64,000 nucleotides of DNA, taken from the NCBI RefSeq assembly GCF_900106745.1, contig NZ_FNNV01000010.1, positions 124,001 to 188,000 of the forward strand, in the 5' to 3' direction. The position numbers and the translations under genes are program-made. The DNA is from Paenibacillus sp. CF384 (lineage in GTDB: Bacteria > Bacillota > Bacilli > Paenibacillales > Paenibacillaceae). Positions within the stretch are counted from its first letter, which is position 1; each line of letters begins with the position of its first letter. Positions 26,488 to 34,415 of this stretch are shown here, piece after piece. A model generated the notes under the pieces. It made no database searches. It was not told the DNA's origin and saw nothing but the letters and a program-made list of their open reading frames with translations.

Positions 26488-28842
26488 TCATGCCACGGAG
26501 TGCTCGGTTTCCTCTTGCGGGATAATGCGAAGCGGATAATTGGCAGCTGCATCAATCCGATAGTTTGAAGGTACTTCGGCGGTGCCGGTGAGCCCATCCG
26601 GACCTGTCTTCCACTTAATCGTGATGGATTGGCCGCCGGGTAAAGGCATGACCGCTTCCGCCGACTCTACTCCATCATAGGGAGACCTCAGATGAATGAT
26701 CCCGCTCCCCAGATCGGATAAATCCACGCCTAGCACGAGCTCATTGAGCAAGTAAGCCGGAGACGCCCCCCAGCCATGGCAGGCGCTGACCGGAATACCT
26801 TCTTGCAGATAGGTCGGTGTATGGCCTTGATAGGTGCTCGGAATGGTGCAGGCAGGCATCTCCGCATCGAAGGTTTCCCACCAGGTCGTCGCTCCGCGAC
26901 TCAGCATCTCGCCCCAATAGCTGCGGATAAGCGATAACGCTTCTTCTCGGCGTCCGACATTGCGCAGTACTTCGAGCACGATATGTTGGAAGAAGGGACC
27001 TCTAACCGGCGGGAGTTGGTTGGCGAAATAGTAATCGTCCAAGAAACGATTCGTCTCTTCTTCCGTCATAATGCCGCACCATGCTGCCATGAAGTTCGTT
27101 TGCAGCGAATAGTTGTCGGATATCGCATCACCGTCCAAGCAATCTGCGAACAGCCCCTTCTCACCTACCCACAGGTGCGTTCGAATGGTTTCGACCAAGT
27201 TCACCGCCTCGGCTTCAGCTTGCTCCGCCTTGCCGCTAGTTGGATCGAGCTCACGCATGATATCGGAGTAAACCTTCAGCGCCTTGTAGCGCAGGAAGGA
27301 GATCGCGGCAACCTTGTCGCGTCGGTCGATATCGTCCGACCAATCGATAAAGCACCAATATCCGGTCCGATCTGCCCGCGCGAACAATCCCGTATCATCG
27401 CTCTGTTGTCTGAACCAATCGATCAAGCGATCGGTAGCCGGCTCGAGCTCCGCGAGCAGCGCCGAATCGCCGGAGTACCGCCAATAATCATGTAAGCCGA
27501 TTAGCCAATAGGCGCAGAAATCAGGCAGCAGCATACCATTATCCTCTGGACCGGTTCCGGGAATCGAGCCATCCGCCAGCTGAATGCGAGCGCCTTGAAG
27601 CAGACATTTACGCAATAGAGCCGTGTCCGCGAAGTTGGCATAGATGATTTTGCCCATAACCATGGAGTCCACCACCCACAGTGCCTTCTCGCGCCAAGGA
27701 CAATCCTCCGTATGATCGTGAGAGTTCATTCGTGTCGTATACAAGCTCACCTCATGGATGCGATTCAGCAGATCATCCGAACTGCCGAACTGCGTCTGCC
27801 TAGTGAATGGATAGCCGACTTTCTCGCAGCTGAGCGAGGTGACCGCGACGGGAACCGGAGTCGCCATGAACGTGAGCTTCAAATATTGAAACACGCGCCG
27901 GCCGAATGGCTGTAGTCGTTGGCAGCCCTGTTTGAGCACGAAAGTGTCCACTTCCTGCAGCTCCAGCGATTCACCGTAAGCGATTCGGACGACCCCGCCT
28001 TCCGGAGCGTCAACCTCGAGAATCGGCCTGCCGACAACAATTCGGCCGAAGTCGTATACGACCGCAGGCATTGAGCCTGGTCTGGACGCATCTGCTTCTA
28101 GGACGGTGGTTGAGTGTGATTCAGCTTGAGAGTCCGCTGAAGCTGTTAGTAGAGATTCCGGCTCCGTTATGCTGCCGAGGTTTAATTCTGTACGTATAAT
28201 GGCGGAGGCTTGGCAAGCCTCGGTTGCTAGAAAGGGGATTTCGCGCGCAATGAGGCGCGGCCACGGACTGTTCGGATCGCACGCTTGTGCAAGCTCCTGC
28301 GAATCCGCCCATGCTGAGTTTAATACTTTATAGTGAAGCTGCTGCCAATCGTCATCTTGCTGCGCCAGATAGATCTCTTTAAAGCCGCCCCATAAACTGA
28401 GCCGTTCATTGGTCGTCCGGAAGCGAGGAGACAGCCTTGATTTCCATGAATGGTCAGTTGCTGAGATGACGGTTGCAGCAGCGTCGGCTCCTTCGACCAT
28501 GAGCTGGGCGATGAAGCCCGCTTCGCCTTGCATTTGGTTGGTAATGATGTTGGACTCGCCGAACTGGTAGCAAAGCACTGAAATGACATTATCGCCTGCT
28601 TGCAAGTAACGACCTACTTCATACGAATCATAGTACTGATAATCTGGTGTACATGGCGATGGCCCGCGGCCGACCCATTGTCCGTTAATCCAGAGATTGT
28701 ACTCCAGCCTTGCCGACAGATGAAGCACCGGTTGTTGCGCAAGCTCCGATGGCTCAAGATGAATTACTTTACGGAAATCCACATATTGGTTTTTGCAATC
28801 ACCGCGCCGCTCCAGCCATATCCAGTTCGCATCCCATCTCAT
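26488..28842 (-). CDS. GH78-type alpha-L-rhamnosidase-like protein
   Basis: A 784-residue protein without a signal peptide, so it acts inside the cell. The N-terminal half is beta-rich, with a lectin-like part 'RLEYNLWINGQWVGRGP'. The C-terminal half is an (alpha/alpha)6 barrel with 'HTEDCPWREKALWVVDS' (acid region of GH78), 'DGSIPGTGPEDNGMLLPDF', 'YWCFIDWSDDID', 'TWWETFD' and 'CHGWGASPAYLL'. Expected activity is removal of terminal alpha-L-rhamnose from imported glycan fragments. The exact specificity is unproven. Start ATG has GAGGAG upstream. A promoter (TTGATA, 17 bp, TATACT) with two GTATAC-type sites precedes it. Confidence 0.85.
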   Translation of the reverse strand: MRWDANWIWLERRGDCKNQYVDFRKVIHLEPSELAQQPVLHLSARLEYNLWINGQWVGRGPSPCTPDYQYYDSYEVGRYLQAGDNVISVLCYQFGESNIITNQMQGEAGFIAQLMVEGADAAATVISATDHSWKSRLSPRFRTTNERLSLWGGFKEIYLAQQDDDWQQLHYKVLNSAWADSQELAQACDPNSPWPRLIAREIPFLATEACQASAIIRTELNLGSITEPESLLTASADSQAESHSTTVLEADASRPGSMPAVVYDFGRIVVGRPILEVDAPEGGVVRIAYGESLELQEVDTFVLKQGCQRLQPFGRRVFQYLKLTFMATPVPVAVTSLSCEKVGYPFTRQTQFGSSDDLLNRIHEVSLYTTRMNSHDHTEDCPWREKALWVVDSMVMGKIIYANFADTALLRKCLLQGARIQLADGSIPGTGPEDNGMLLPDFCAYWLIGLHDYWRYSGDSALLAELEPATDRLIDWFRQQSDDTGLFARADRTGYWCFIDWSDDIDRRDKVAAISFLRYKALKVYSDIMRELDPTSGKAEQAEAEAVNLVETIRTHLWVGEKGLFADCLDGDAISDNYSLQTNFMAAWCGIMTEEETNRFLDDYYFANQLPPVRGPFFQHIVLEVLRNVGRREEALSLIRSYWGEMLSRGATTWWETFDAEMPACTIPSTYQGHTPTYLQEGIPVSACHGWGASPAYLLNELVLGVDLSDLGSGIIHLRSPYDGVESAEAVMPLPGGQSITIKWKTGPDGLTGTAEVPSNYRIDAAANYPLRIIPQEETEHSVA

Positions 28843-28894
28843 AGCCGATCTCCTCTATGTCCAATTTGCTTAAACTGACAACCTTAGATGAGTT

Positions 28895-28933
28895 AAGTAT
28901 ATTATGCAATTCAATTATTATCAATACGTATAC
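28895..28933 (-). promoter_or_regulatory. rhamnosidase promoter with two operator-like sites
   Basis: On the minus strand, TTGATA (28919-28924), 17 bp, TATACT (28896-28901). A site AAGTATATTA (28895-28904) covers the -10, and ACGTATACAT (28926-28935) lies just upstream of the -35. The sites are 31 bp apart centre to centre, close to the 32 bp seen before the racemase-like gene. Confidence 0.65.
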
Positions 28934-28950
28934 ATTATATTTTTAAGTAT

Positions 28951-28993
28951 AAAAAAGAGCCGTACTAATCATCTGTTAATGATTAAGTACAGC
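28951..28993 (-). terminator. terminator of the racemase-like gene
   Basis: A stem of about 15 bp (AGCTGTACTTAATCAT with a near-perfect complement, one bulge and one wobble), a 6-base loop, and T6 on the minus strand. Confidence 0.85.
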
Positions 28994-29026
28994 TTTATGG
29001 CATATCATGAACTAAACTATAATACC

Positions 29027-30136
29027 TTAGCGCTCGCGCAACGCCTCGATCGCTTCTTCATCAAACTCAATGCCGAGCCCCGGTGCCTTAGGCAGCAGCA
29101 CTTCGCCGTCCTTGAACGTAAATAAGCCCGGTTTCTTCAGGATGCGATCGATATTCTTAACCGTCTCTTCCGGTGTAAGCGGCGGGAAAATCAGCGCATA
29201 CTCCAGCATCGAGCAAGAAGCGATGGAGGCTCCGACCTGCATCGTCGTTGTCCAATCCAGACCGCTCGTTCCATGCAGTATGCATGGGACGCCGAAAGCT
29301 TCGGCGAGAACGCCAGCCTTGCGGCATGGCCAGATCCCACCGCTAATCGCCGCATCCGGCTGCAAGATATCGACCGCTTGATGGACCAAGTAATCTCTGA
29401 ATATAGGCAGCTCTTGAGCGAATTCCCCTCCGGAAATCGGAAGATCGACTTCCTCGGCGAGACGTCGGTAGGATGCCAGATCATCACGTGCGAATGGCTC
29501 CTCAAGCCAATTCGCATCGACCGCCTCCAAGCCGCGCGCAACCTGAAGCGCTTGCTCGTAGGTCCAGATCCAGCCCGGCAGATGGGCGGTTCGATCCAGC
29601 ATCAGCTCCACTTTATCGCGGCCCCCGACCCGCTTGCGCACATGCTCCAGTACGCGCACATCATCCATTGGATCCGGACGCCATGCGCGAATTTTGAACC
29701 GTTTATGACCCATTTCATAATAACGAACGAGCTGTTCCGCCTGGTCCTCGATGGCAATATGCGATTGATCGGACTCTCCGGGCCATACGCAGGTCAAGTA
29801 ATAAGGCATCGTTTCTCTGGCGCTGCCAAGCAAAGAGCGTACCGGCAGTCCTGCCGCTTTGCCGGCAATATCCCACAAGGCATGCTCGACCGACGGACAG
29901 CCTGCAAGCGCGCCGCTTTGCAGATGCGCTTCGATGTCTAGCGGGCTCTTGCCCAGCAGCCGCGGCTTCACCTGCAGCTCGAGTTTGCTCGCATCGGTTA
30001 ACCGAAAACCGTAGCCGGTAACGCCTTGGTCGGTTTGAATCCGGGTTAGACCTACACTCGTTACGCGAAGATCATCCGGCTGAGTCGGCGGCGGAGCTAA
30101 TCGTACTGTAAACGTCTCGATATTCGTAATTCTCAT
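29027..30136 (-). CDS. mandelate racemase / muconate-lactonizing (enolase superfamily) enzyme
   Basis: A 369-residue member of the enolase superfamily. It probably abstracts a proton next to a carboxylate of a sugar acid. Metal ligands are visible as Asp181 (MLDRT), Glu212 (WLEEP) and Glu238 (SGGE). The barrel base motif is K148-I-R150 rather than the usual K-x-K, and His288 (LHGTSG) stands at the seventh strand. Next to a rhamnosidase, a sugar-acid dehydratase role (for example on L-rhamnonate) is reasonable but unproven. It has its own promoter with two operator-like sites and its own terminator. Confidence 0.85.
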   Translation of the reverse strand: MRITNIETFTVRLAPPPTQPDDLRVTSVGLTRIQTDQGVTGYGFRLTDASKLELQVKPRLLGKSPLDIEAHLQSGALAGCPSVEHALWDIAGKAAGLPVRSLLGSARETMPYYLTCVWPGESDQSHIAIEDQAEQLVRYYEMGHKRFKIRAWRPDPMDDVRVLEHVRKRVGGRDKVELMLDRTAHLPGWIWTYEQALQVARGLEAVDANWLEEPFARDDLASYRRLAEEVDLPISGGEFAQELPIFRDYLVHQAVDILQPDAAISGGIWPCRKAGVLAEAFGVPCILHGTSGLDWTTTMQVGASIASCSMLEYALIFPPLTPEETVKNIDRILKKPGLFTFKDGEVLLPKAPGLGIEFDEEAIEALRER

Positions 30137-30170
30137 CCTGACTCACTCCAATTCATTATTATGAAATGAT

Positions 30171-30212
30171 AAGTATACTGTAGATGGAATTATGTCAATT
30201 CAAAGTATACAG
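30171..30212 (-). promoter_or_regulatory. promoter of the racemase-like gene with two operator-like sites
   Basis: Minus-strand TTGACA at 30193-30198. AAGTATACTG (30171-30180) covers the expected -10, and AAGTATACAG (30203-30212) lies just upstream of the -35. The palindrome centres are 32 bp apart, so both face the same side of the helix. Confidence 0.65.
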
Positions 30213-30284
30213 CGATTAAGTGGTCCTGTAAATCACATCTGGACCGAATGCAGCTTACGGCCAGCTGATAACCCATCTACTTTT

Positions 30285-30590
30285 GCTCCATGTGCGGTAT
30301 CTGCTACCTCTCTTTAGTTCATCTCAGCTACTTTCTCCCCATGCGCGGTTCCTGCTACCTCTCATTCGCAAATCTCAGCTACTTTCACAACATGTGTGGT
30401 ACCTGCTACCTCTCTTTCGCTCATCCCTGCTACTTTCACTCCATGTGCGGTACCTGCTACCTCTCTTTCGCTCATCCCTGCTACTTTCACTCCATGTGCG
30501 GTACCTGCTACCTCTCTTTCGCTCAACCCAGCTACTTTCACACCTTGTGCGGTACCTGCTACCTCTCTTGCCGTTTTCGCAAGAAAACCG
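30285..30590. repeat. six 51-bp tandem repeats
   Basis: The motif TGTGCGGT recurs at 30291, 30342, 30393, 30444, 30495 and 30546, exactly 51 bp apart; copies 4 and 5 are nearly identical and the outer ones diverged. Each unit contains a shorter internal echo (GCTAC.T...GCTACCT). Because 51 is a multiple of three, several frames on both strands stay open and look like 17-residue repeat proteins. None has a ribosome binding site, so I do not call a gene. The region 30213-31028 has no gene. Confidence 0.9.
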
Positions 30591-30604
30591 CCACCTTCCA
30601 ATTC

Positions 30605-30787
30605 TAACGAAACATCGAGGTCTTATTCACACGAAAATAACCACATTTCAATTCTAACGAACCGTGGTGGTCCTATTTAGAGGAAATGCAGCGAATAGAG
30701 GGTTCTAAGCACGAAATAAGGCCTGTACGGTTCGTTAGATTTTCAAATGGAGTCGTTTGACTGAAATAAGACCTCTACGGTTCGTTA
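30605..30787. repeat. 183-bp four-arm repeat element, copy C
   Basis: Forward units begin at 30605 and 30655; inverted units end at 30737 and 30787. Unit sequence is TAACGAACCG ... GAGG ... TTATTT. Spacings are 50, 83 and 50 bp, identical to copies A and B. It lies directly after the 51-bp tandem repeats and before the heptamer tract. Confidence 0.9.
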
Positions 30788-30822
30788 GAGTTTATTGGGC
30801 AGCGGGGAGCAGGCCACAATCA

Positions 30823-30930
30823 GTGGTCTGTGGTCTGTGGTCTACGGACTGCGGTCTGCGGGCTGCGGTCTGCGGGCTGCGGTATGTGGTATGTGGTATG
30901 CGGTCTGCGATCTTCGATCCGCGATCAGCG
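30823..30930. repeat. degenerate heptamer tract (TGCGGTC type)
   Basis: About 15 consecutive 7-base units drifting from TGTGGTC through TGCGGTC and TGCGGGC to TGTGGTA and TGCGATC. It starts about 35 bp past repeat element C and ends about 30 bp before the MFS gene terminator. This is the same order (element, heptamers, terminator) as at 10761-11219, although the heptamer sequence is different. Confidence 0.85.
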
Positions 30931-30962
30931 GCAGTCCGCGATCAGCACTCATCCTTCCGCAC

Positions 30963-31006
30963 AAAAAAAACCTCTGTTTCCACTTCAAAAGTGGCCACAG
31001 AGGTTT
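30963..31006 (-). terminator. terminator of the MFS transporter gene
   Basis: AAACCTCTGTGGCCACTT and its near-complement around a short loop, then T8 on the minus strand. Confidence 0.92.
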
Positions 31007-31028
31007 CTCGTCTACATTCTAATCCCTA

Positions 31029-32267
31029 CTATCGGTCCAGCTCCAGCTTATGCAGTCCACCCGTACTTCGATGATAGAGAACGAATGCCATCAAACCAAT
31101 CAGACCGAACAATCCAGCAGCGTAAAGCAGCCAAGAAATCGGCATCGTCTCCGATAAGGATGTGCTGAGCAGAGGCCCGATACTGCCGCGGATGCCGAAC
31201 AGCATGAGATGAAGCCCGAACACAACCGCTTCACGCCCCGGAGCGAGTCGGAAGACGTAGGCTAGGAAGCCGATATCCCAGATCGCGTCCCCTAAGCCTT
31301 GAATCCCGCTTCCAATCATAACAGCCGGCAAATTGCTGAAGATCGCATACAATATGGGGACGATCGCGAACGCAGCCAATCCATAAGCTACGGTTTGTTT
31401 GGCCGACAGCTTATCAATGACGCTGCCGACAACAAAGTAAGAAACAAGCAGACAGGTAAAATACGTTGCTCGCGCATAGCCAATTTCCGTATTCGTAAGC
31501 TCCAGCCAGTTTACTTGAATAATTTGATACAGCGGCTGAGCAATAATGTTGCCGAAACCCGTAAATGTGCAAGCTACAAAGAAGATCGCCAGCTCGCGAT
31601 TCTGCTTGATGAGCTGCAACTGCTCTTTAAGTGAAGCCCGCTTCGCGGTCTGCAGCCTGGACGGCGCTTCCTTACGCGCTTTCACCTTTGCGAAAACGAG
31701 TATGGAGATCACACCGGTGATGGAAGCAAACAGCAGCGGCCCCGACGGCCCGCCAACATCGATCCACTTGCCAATCATGAATGCAGTCGGAATCATAATA
31801 ATCCCCATGGCTACTCTTGTGTTGCCCATCAGCTTCCCGCGATGCTCAGGCGGATACATTCGGACGACCATGGAAGCATAGGCAGGTGCCTGCACCCCCA
31901 TTAGCGTATGGAAGGCTAATGCTGCAACAACATACATCAAGGGAATGCCAAAAAATGCAGGCAGTATAATCAGTGCCCTTGCGATTAAGTTTGGAATCAC
32001 GATAAACGGCTTCGGGTCGCCAGAGCGTTCAATCCAGCTTGCCCATATCGGAGAAAGCAGCAATCCAATCGCCGGCGCCGCTGACAACAGTCCAACCTGG
32101 ATATTGGACGCTCCCTGCTGAATCGCCATCGGGATGTAAAACTGATTGAACACAACATTAAAGAAGCTGAATAATACCGAGGCCGTGGCATCAAAGCAGA
32201 AATTATGCCAGGCTCTTGGACCGAGCTGCAGCCGAAGCGTCGAGACTAGCGATTTTATGGCATTCAT
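31029..32267 (-). CDS. MFS transporter
   Basis: A 412-residue protein with about 12 membrane helices. It has the family's cytoplasmic loop motif between helices 2 and 3 in reduced form ('SPIWASWIERSGDPKPF') and a matching central loop before helix 7. The substrate is unknown. It starts at ATG with only a weak upstream AAGGG, and has a strong terminator. It is divergent from the lipoteichoic acid synthase gene across 184 bp and does not carry the GTATAC sites of the carbohydrate island, so it is probably unrelated to it. Confidence 0.85.
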   Translation of the reverse strand: MNAIKSLVSTLRLQLGPRAWHNFCFDATASVLFSFFNVVFNQFYIPMAIQQGASNIQVGLLSAAPAIGLLLSPIWASWIERSGDPKPFIVIPNLIARALIILPAFFGIPLMYVVAALAFHTLMGVQAPAYASMVVRMYPPEHRGKLMGNTRVAMGIIMIPTAFMIGKWIDVGGPSGPLLFASITGVISILVFAKVKARKEAPSRLQTAKRASLKEQLQLIKQNRELAIFFVACTFTGFGNIIAQPLYQIIQVNWLELTNTEIGYARATYFTCLLVSYFVVGSVIDKLSAKQTVAYGLAAFAIVPILYAIFSNLPAVMIGSGIQGLGDAIWDIGFLAYVFRLAPGREAVVFGLHLMLFGIRGSIGPLLSTSLSETMPISWLLYAAGLFGLIGLMAFVLYHRSTGGLHKLELDR

Positions 32268-32350
32268 ATTCTATCGTTACCCTTCATATTGGATCATTTT
32301 TCAGAGTATAGTATAACACTCCTTCCGTCTTTTGGCGTCTATTTTCCATT

Positions 32351-32380
32351 TTGACAAACCGTCTTGCATGGGGGCATAAT
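32351..32380 (+). promoter_or_regulatory. sigma-A promoter of the lipoteichoic acid synthase gene
   Basis: TTGACA (32351-32356), an 18-bp spacer, CATAAT (32375-32380). Transcription would start near 32387, inside the three 11-bp repeats that follow. Confidence 0.65.
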
Positions 32381-32381
32381 G

Positions 32382-32414
32382 AACGTTAAGAGAACGTAAA
32401 GAGTTCGTTAAGAG
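32382..32414. promoter_or_regulatory. three 11-bp tandem repeats, OmpR/PhoP-type binding site
   Basis: AACGTTAAGAG, AACGTAAAGAG and TTCGTTAAGAG follow one another without a gap. Read on the minus strand they give TTAACG, TTTACG and TTAACG separated by 5 bp, close to the PhoP box (TTAACA-like hexamers spaced 11 bp apart) of Bacillus. They cover the expected transcription start, which fits repression. Confidence 0.55.
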
Positions 32415-32451
32415 ATTACCAGATCAAGCTTGTGTATAGGAGGATTTCAAC

Positions 32452-34311
32452 ATGCCGCTTTGGCGCCTTAAACGGCTGTTTCAGATGAGGCCGTTTATTT
32501 TTTTCACCCTTATATTAGTCATTAAATCGACATTAGCATGGCTCGTTATCTTTGACGGAGGTCCATCCTGGACGCTGCTCGTCACGGAGCTTCCATTCTT
32601 TTGGATCCTATTCTGCTTAATTGAATGGTTCGCCACCAAACGAAAGCTGGCACTGTATGTGACGGTTAATTTACTTGTCACCGCGATCTTGTTTGCCGTC
32701 ATTATGTATTACAAATATTTTGGAATCATCGTGACCTATCATGCGCTGGAACAGGTCAATCAAGTAACGGCCGTGAAGAGCAGCGTGTTCTCTCTGCTGG
32801 ATCCTTATTATTTGTTTATTTTTCTCGATATTATCGTATTTACTGTTTTGCTTGTCAGACGATCGAAATTTCAAGGCTGGAAAACATTCAGTCAGATCCC
32901 GCTTAGCCGGTCTGTAATTTCGCTTGTGTTCATCATTTCGCTTGCACTATGTCTCTTCAATATATTACCCAACCGTGCCAGCATGAATGAAATTGTCAAA
33001 GCAGAAGAGATGGGTATACTCAATTACGAAATCTACACGATCTTCGCAGATGACAATACACCGAAAACCCCGATGAAGGAGATTACCCGTGAGCTGATCG
33101 ATGAAACGAAAGGAATCACGGAACCCGCTGCACCTAAGTATTCGAGCATAGCAGCAGGTAAGAACCTCATCATTTTGCAAATGGAAGCTCTGCAGAATTT
33201 CTTGATCGGACTCTCAATCGACGGACAAGAAATTACGCCGAATATGAACAAATTAGCTCGAGAGCATATGTATTTCCCGAATTTCTACCAGCAGGTTGGC
33301 CAAGGCAATACCTCCGATGCTGAATTCGTCGTGAATACGTCATTTTATATTCCGCCGCGAGGTGCGGCAACAATGGCTTACAGTGACAAAGAACTGCCAA
33401 GCCTTCCTCGTCTAATGAATCAGAACGGCTACCAGAGCGCCACGTTCCATACGAATGTCGTGGAATTCTGGAACCGGATCGAGCTTTATAAAGCGCTTGG
33501 ATTTGACAAATACTATGATCAATCCTTCTTCGGCAAAGAAGATATGGTGTTCTTCGGCCCTTCCGACGAGGTGTTGTACAAGAAAACAGCCGAACAACTA
33601 GATAAGTTGCAGCAATCCGGCAAGCCGTTCTATGCGCAACTTATTTCCATGTCATCGCATCACCCCTTCACAATTCCCGAGGCGAAATACAAAATGAAAC
33701 TGCCCGAGCGTTATGAAGGTACATTCGTAGGTGATTATATTCGCGCTCAGAATTACGCGGACTATGCGCTAGGTTTGTTCGTCGACGATCTGAAGGCACG
33801 CGGAATTTGGGATAACAGTGTCTTTGTTATGTATGGTGACCATCTTGGTCTGCCGGTTTACTCGTTAGACAACGACGACAAGAAGCTGATGCGTGAAATC
33901 TACGGTCATGAATACGGGTTTACCGACATGATCAACATTCCGTTAATTATCTCTGCGCCCGGTATTACAGCACCGGCGAAGCTTCCGCAAGTTGGCGGTC
34001 AATCGGATATTATGCCAACGATAGCGAATTTGCTTGGCATTTCTTTGGCGGATCACATTCATTTCGGGCAAGATCTGCTCAATCAAACGTCGAACATTTT
34101 ACCCGAACGATACTATCTGCCTACCGGATCAATGATTAACGATCAAGAATTGTTTATTCCCGGTACTGTATACAGTGACGGCACCCATTATCCGCTGCAT
34201 GGCACTGTTCAGAATGGATCAACGGTATCCGAGGATCAATACAATCGCGCATTAAAGCTGCTTCATCTATCAGACAGCTACGTGAGTCAGCTGCCACCGT
34301 TGAAGCCTTAA
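32452..34311 (+). CDS. lipoteichoic acid synthase family protein (LtaS type)
   Basis: A 619-residue membrane enzyme. Five helices (about 13-175) precede an extracellular sulfatase-fold domain. It polymerises glycerol phosphate taken from phosphatidylglycerol. Active-site features are Glu245 (QMEALQNF), the catalytic nucleophile Thr287 (GQGNTSDAEF), a downstream 'MYGDHLG' metal site and 'SSHHPFTIP'. The ATG follows AGGAGG at good spacing. Several paralogues occur in Bacilli (LtaS, YfnI, YqgS, YvgJ), and I cannot say which one this is. It stands alone with a promoter, an OmpR-type repeat site and a terminator. Confidence 0.92.
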   Translation: MPLWRLKRLFQMRPFIFFTLILVIKSTLAWLVIFDGGPSWTLLVTELPFFWILFCLIEWFATKRKLALYVTVNLLVTAILFAVIMYYKYFGIIVTYHALEQVNQVTAVKSSVFSLLDPYYLFIFLDIIVFTVLLVRRSKFQGWKTFSQIPLSRSVISLVFIISLALCLFNILPNRASMNEIVKAEEMGILNYEIYTIFADDNTPKTPMKEITRELIDETKGITEPAAPKYSSIAAGKNLIILQMEALQNFLIGLSIDGQEITPNMNKLAREHMYFPNFYQQVGQGNTSDAEFVVNTSFYIPPRGAATMAYSDKELPSLPRLMNQNGYQSATFHTNVVEFWNRIELYKALGFDKYYDQSFFGKEDMVFFGPSDEVLYKKTAEQLDKLQQSGKPFYAQLISMSSHHPFTIPEAKYKMKLPERYEGTFVGDYIRAQNYADYALGLFVDDLKARGIWDNSVFVMYGDHLGLPVYSLDNDDKKLMREIYGHEYGFTDMINIPLIISAPGITAPAKLPQVGGQSDIMPTIANLLGISLADHIHFGQDLLNQTSNILPERYYLPTGSMINDQELFIPGTVYSDGTHYPLHGTVQNGSTVSEDQYNRALKLLHLSDSYVSQLPPLKP

Positions 34312-34335
34312 ACCCAATATCCTATGCCATTACAA

Positions 34336-34393
34336 AAAAGCACTCTTCTCGCTAGCAGCCGGTCACGATGCCGCTAATGAGGAGAGTGCTTTA
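34336..34393. terminator. bidirectional terminator between the lipoteichoic acid synthase and kinase genes
   Basis: AAAGCACTCTTCTC and GAGGAGAGTGCTTT form the stem with a long loop. T-rich tails stand on both strands, fitting the convergent genes. Confidence 0.85.
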
Positions 34394-34415
34394 TTTGGGT
34401 GCATTTTGATCCATG

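Noticed and set aside
30283-30680. Repeat proteins of 17-residue units on both strands across the 51-bp repeats
   Set aside because: The frames stay open only because the repeat length is a multiple of three. None has a ribosome site and the minus-strand frame starts at a TTG without one.
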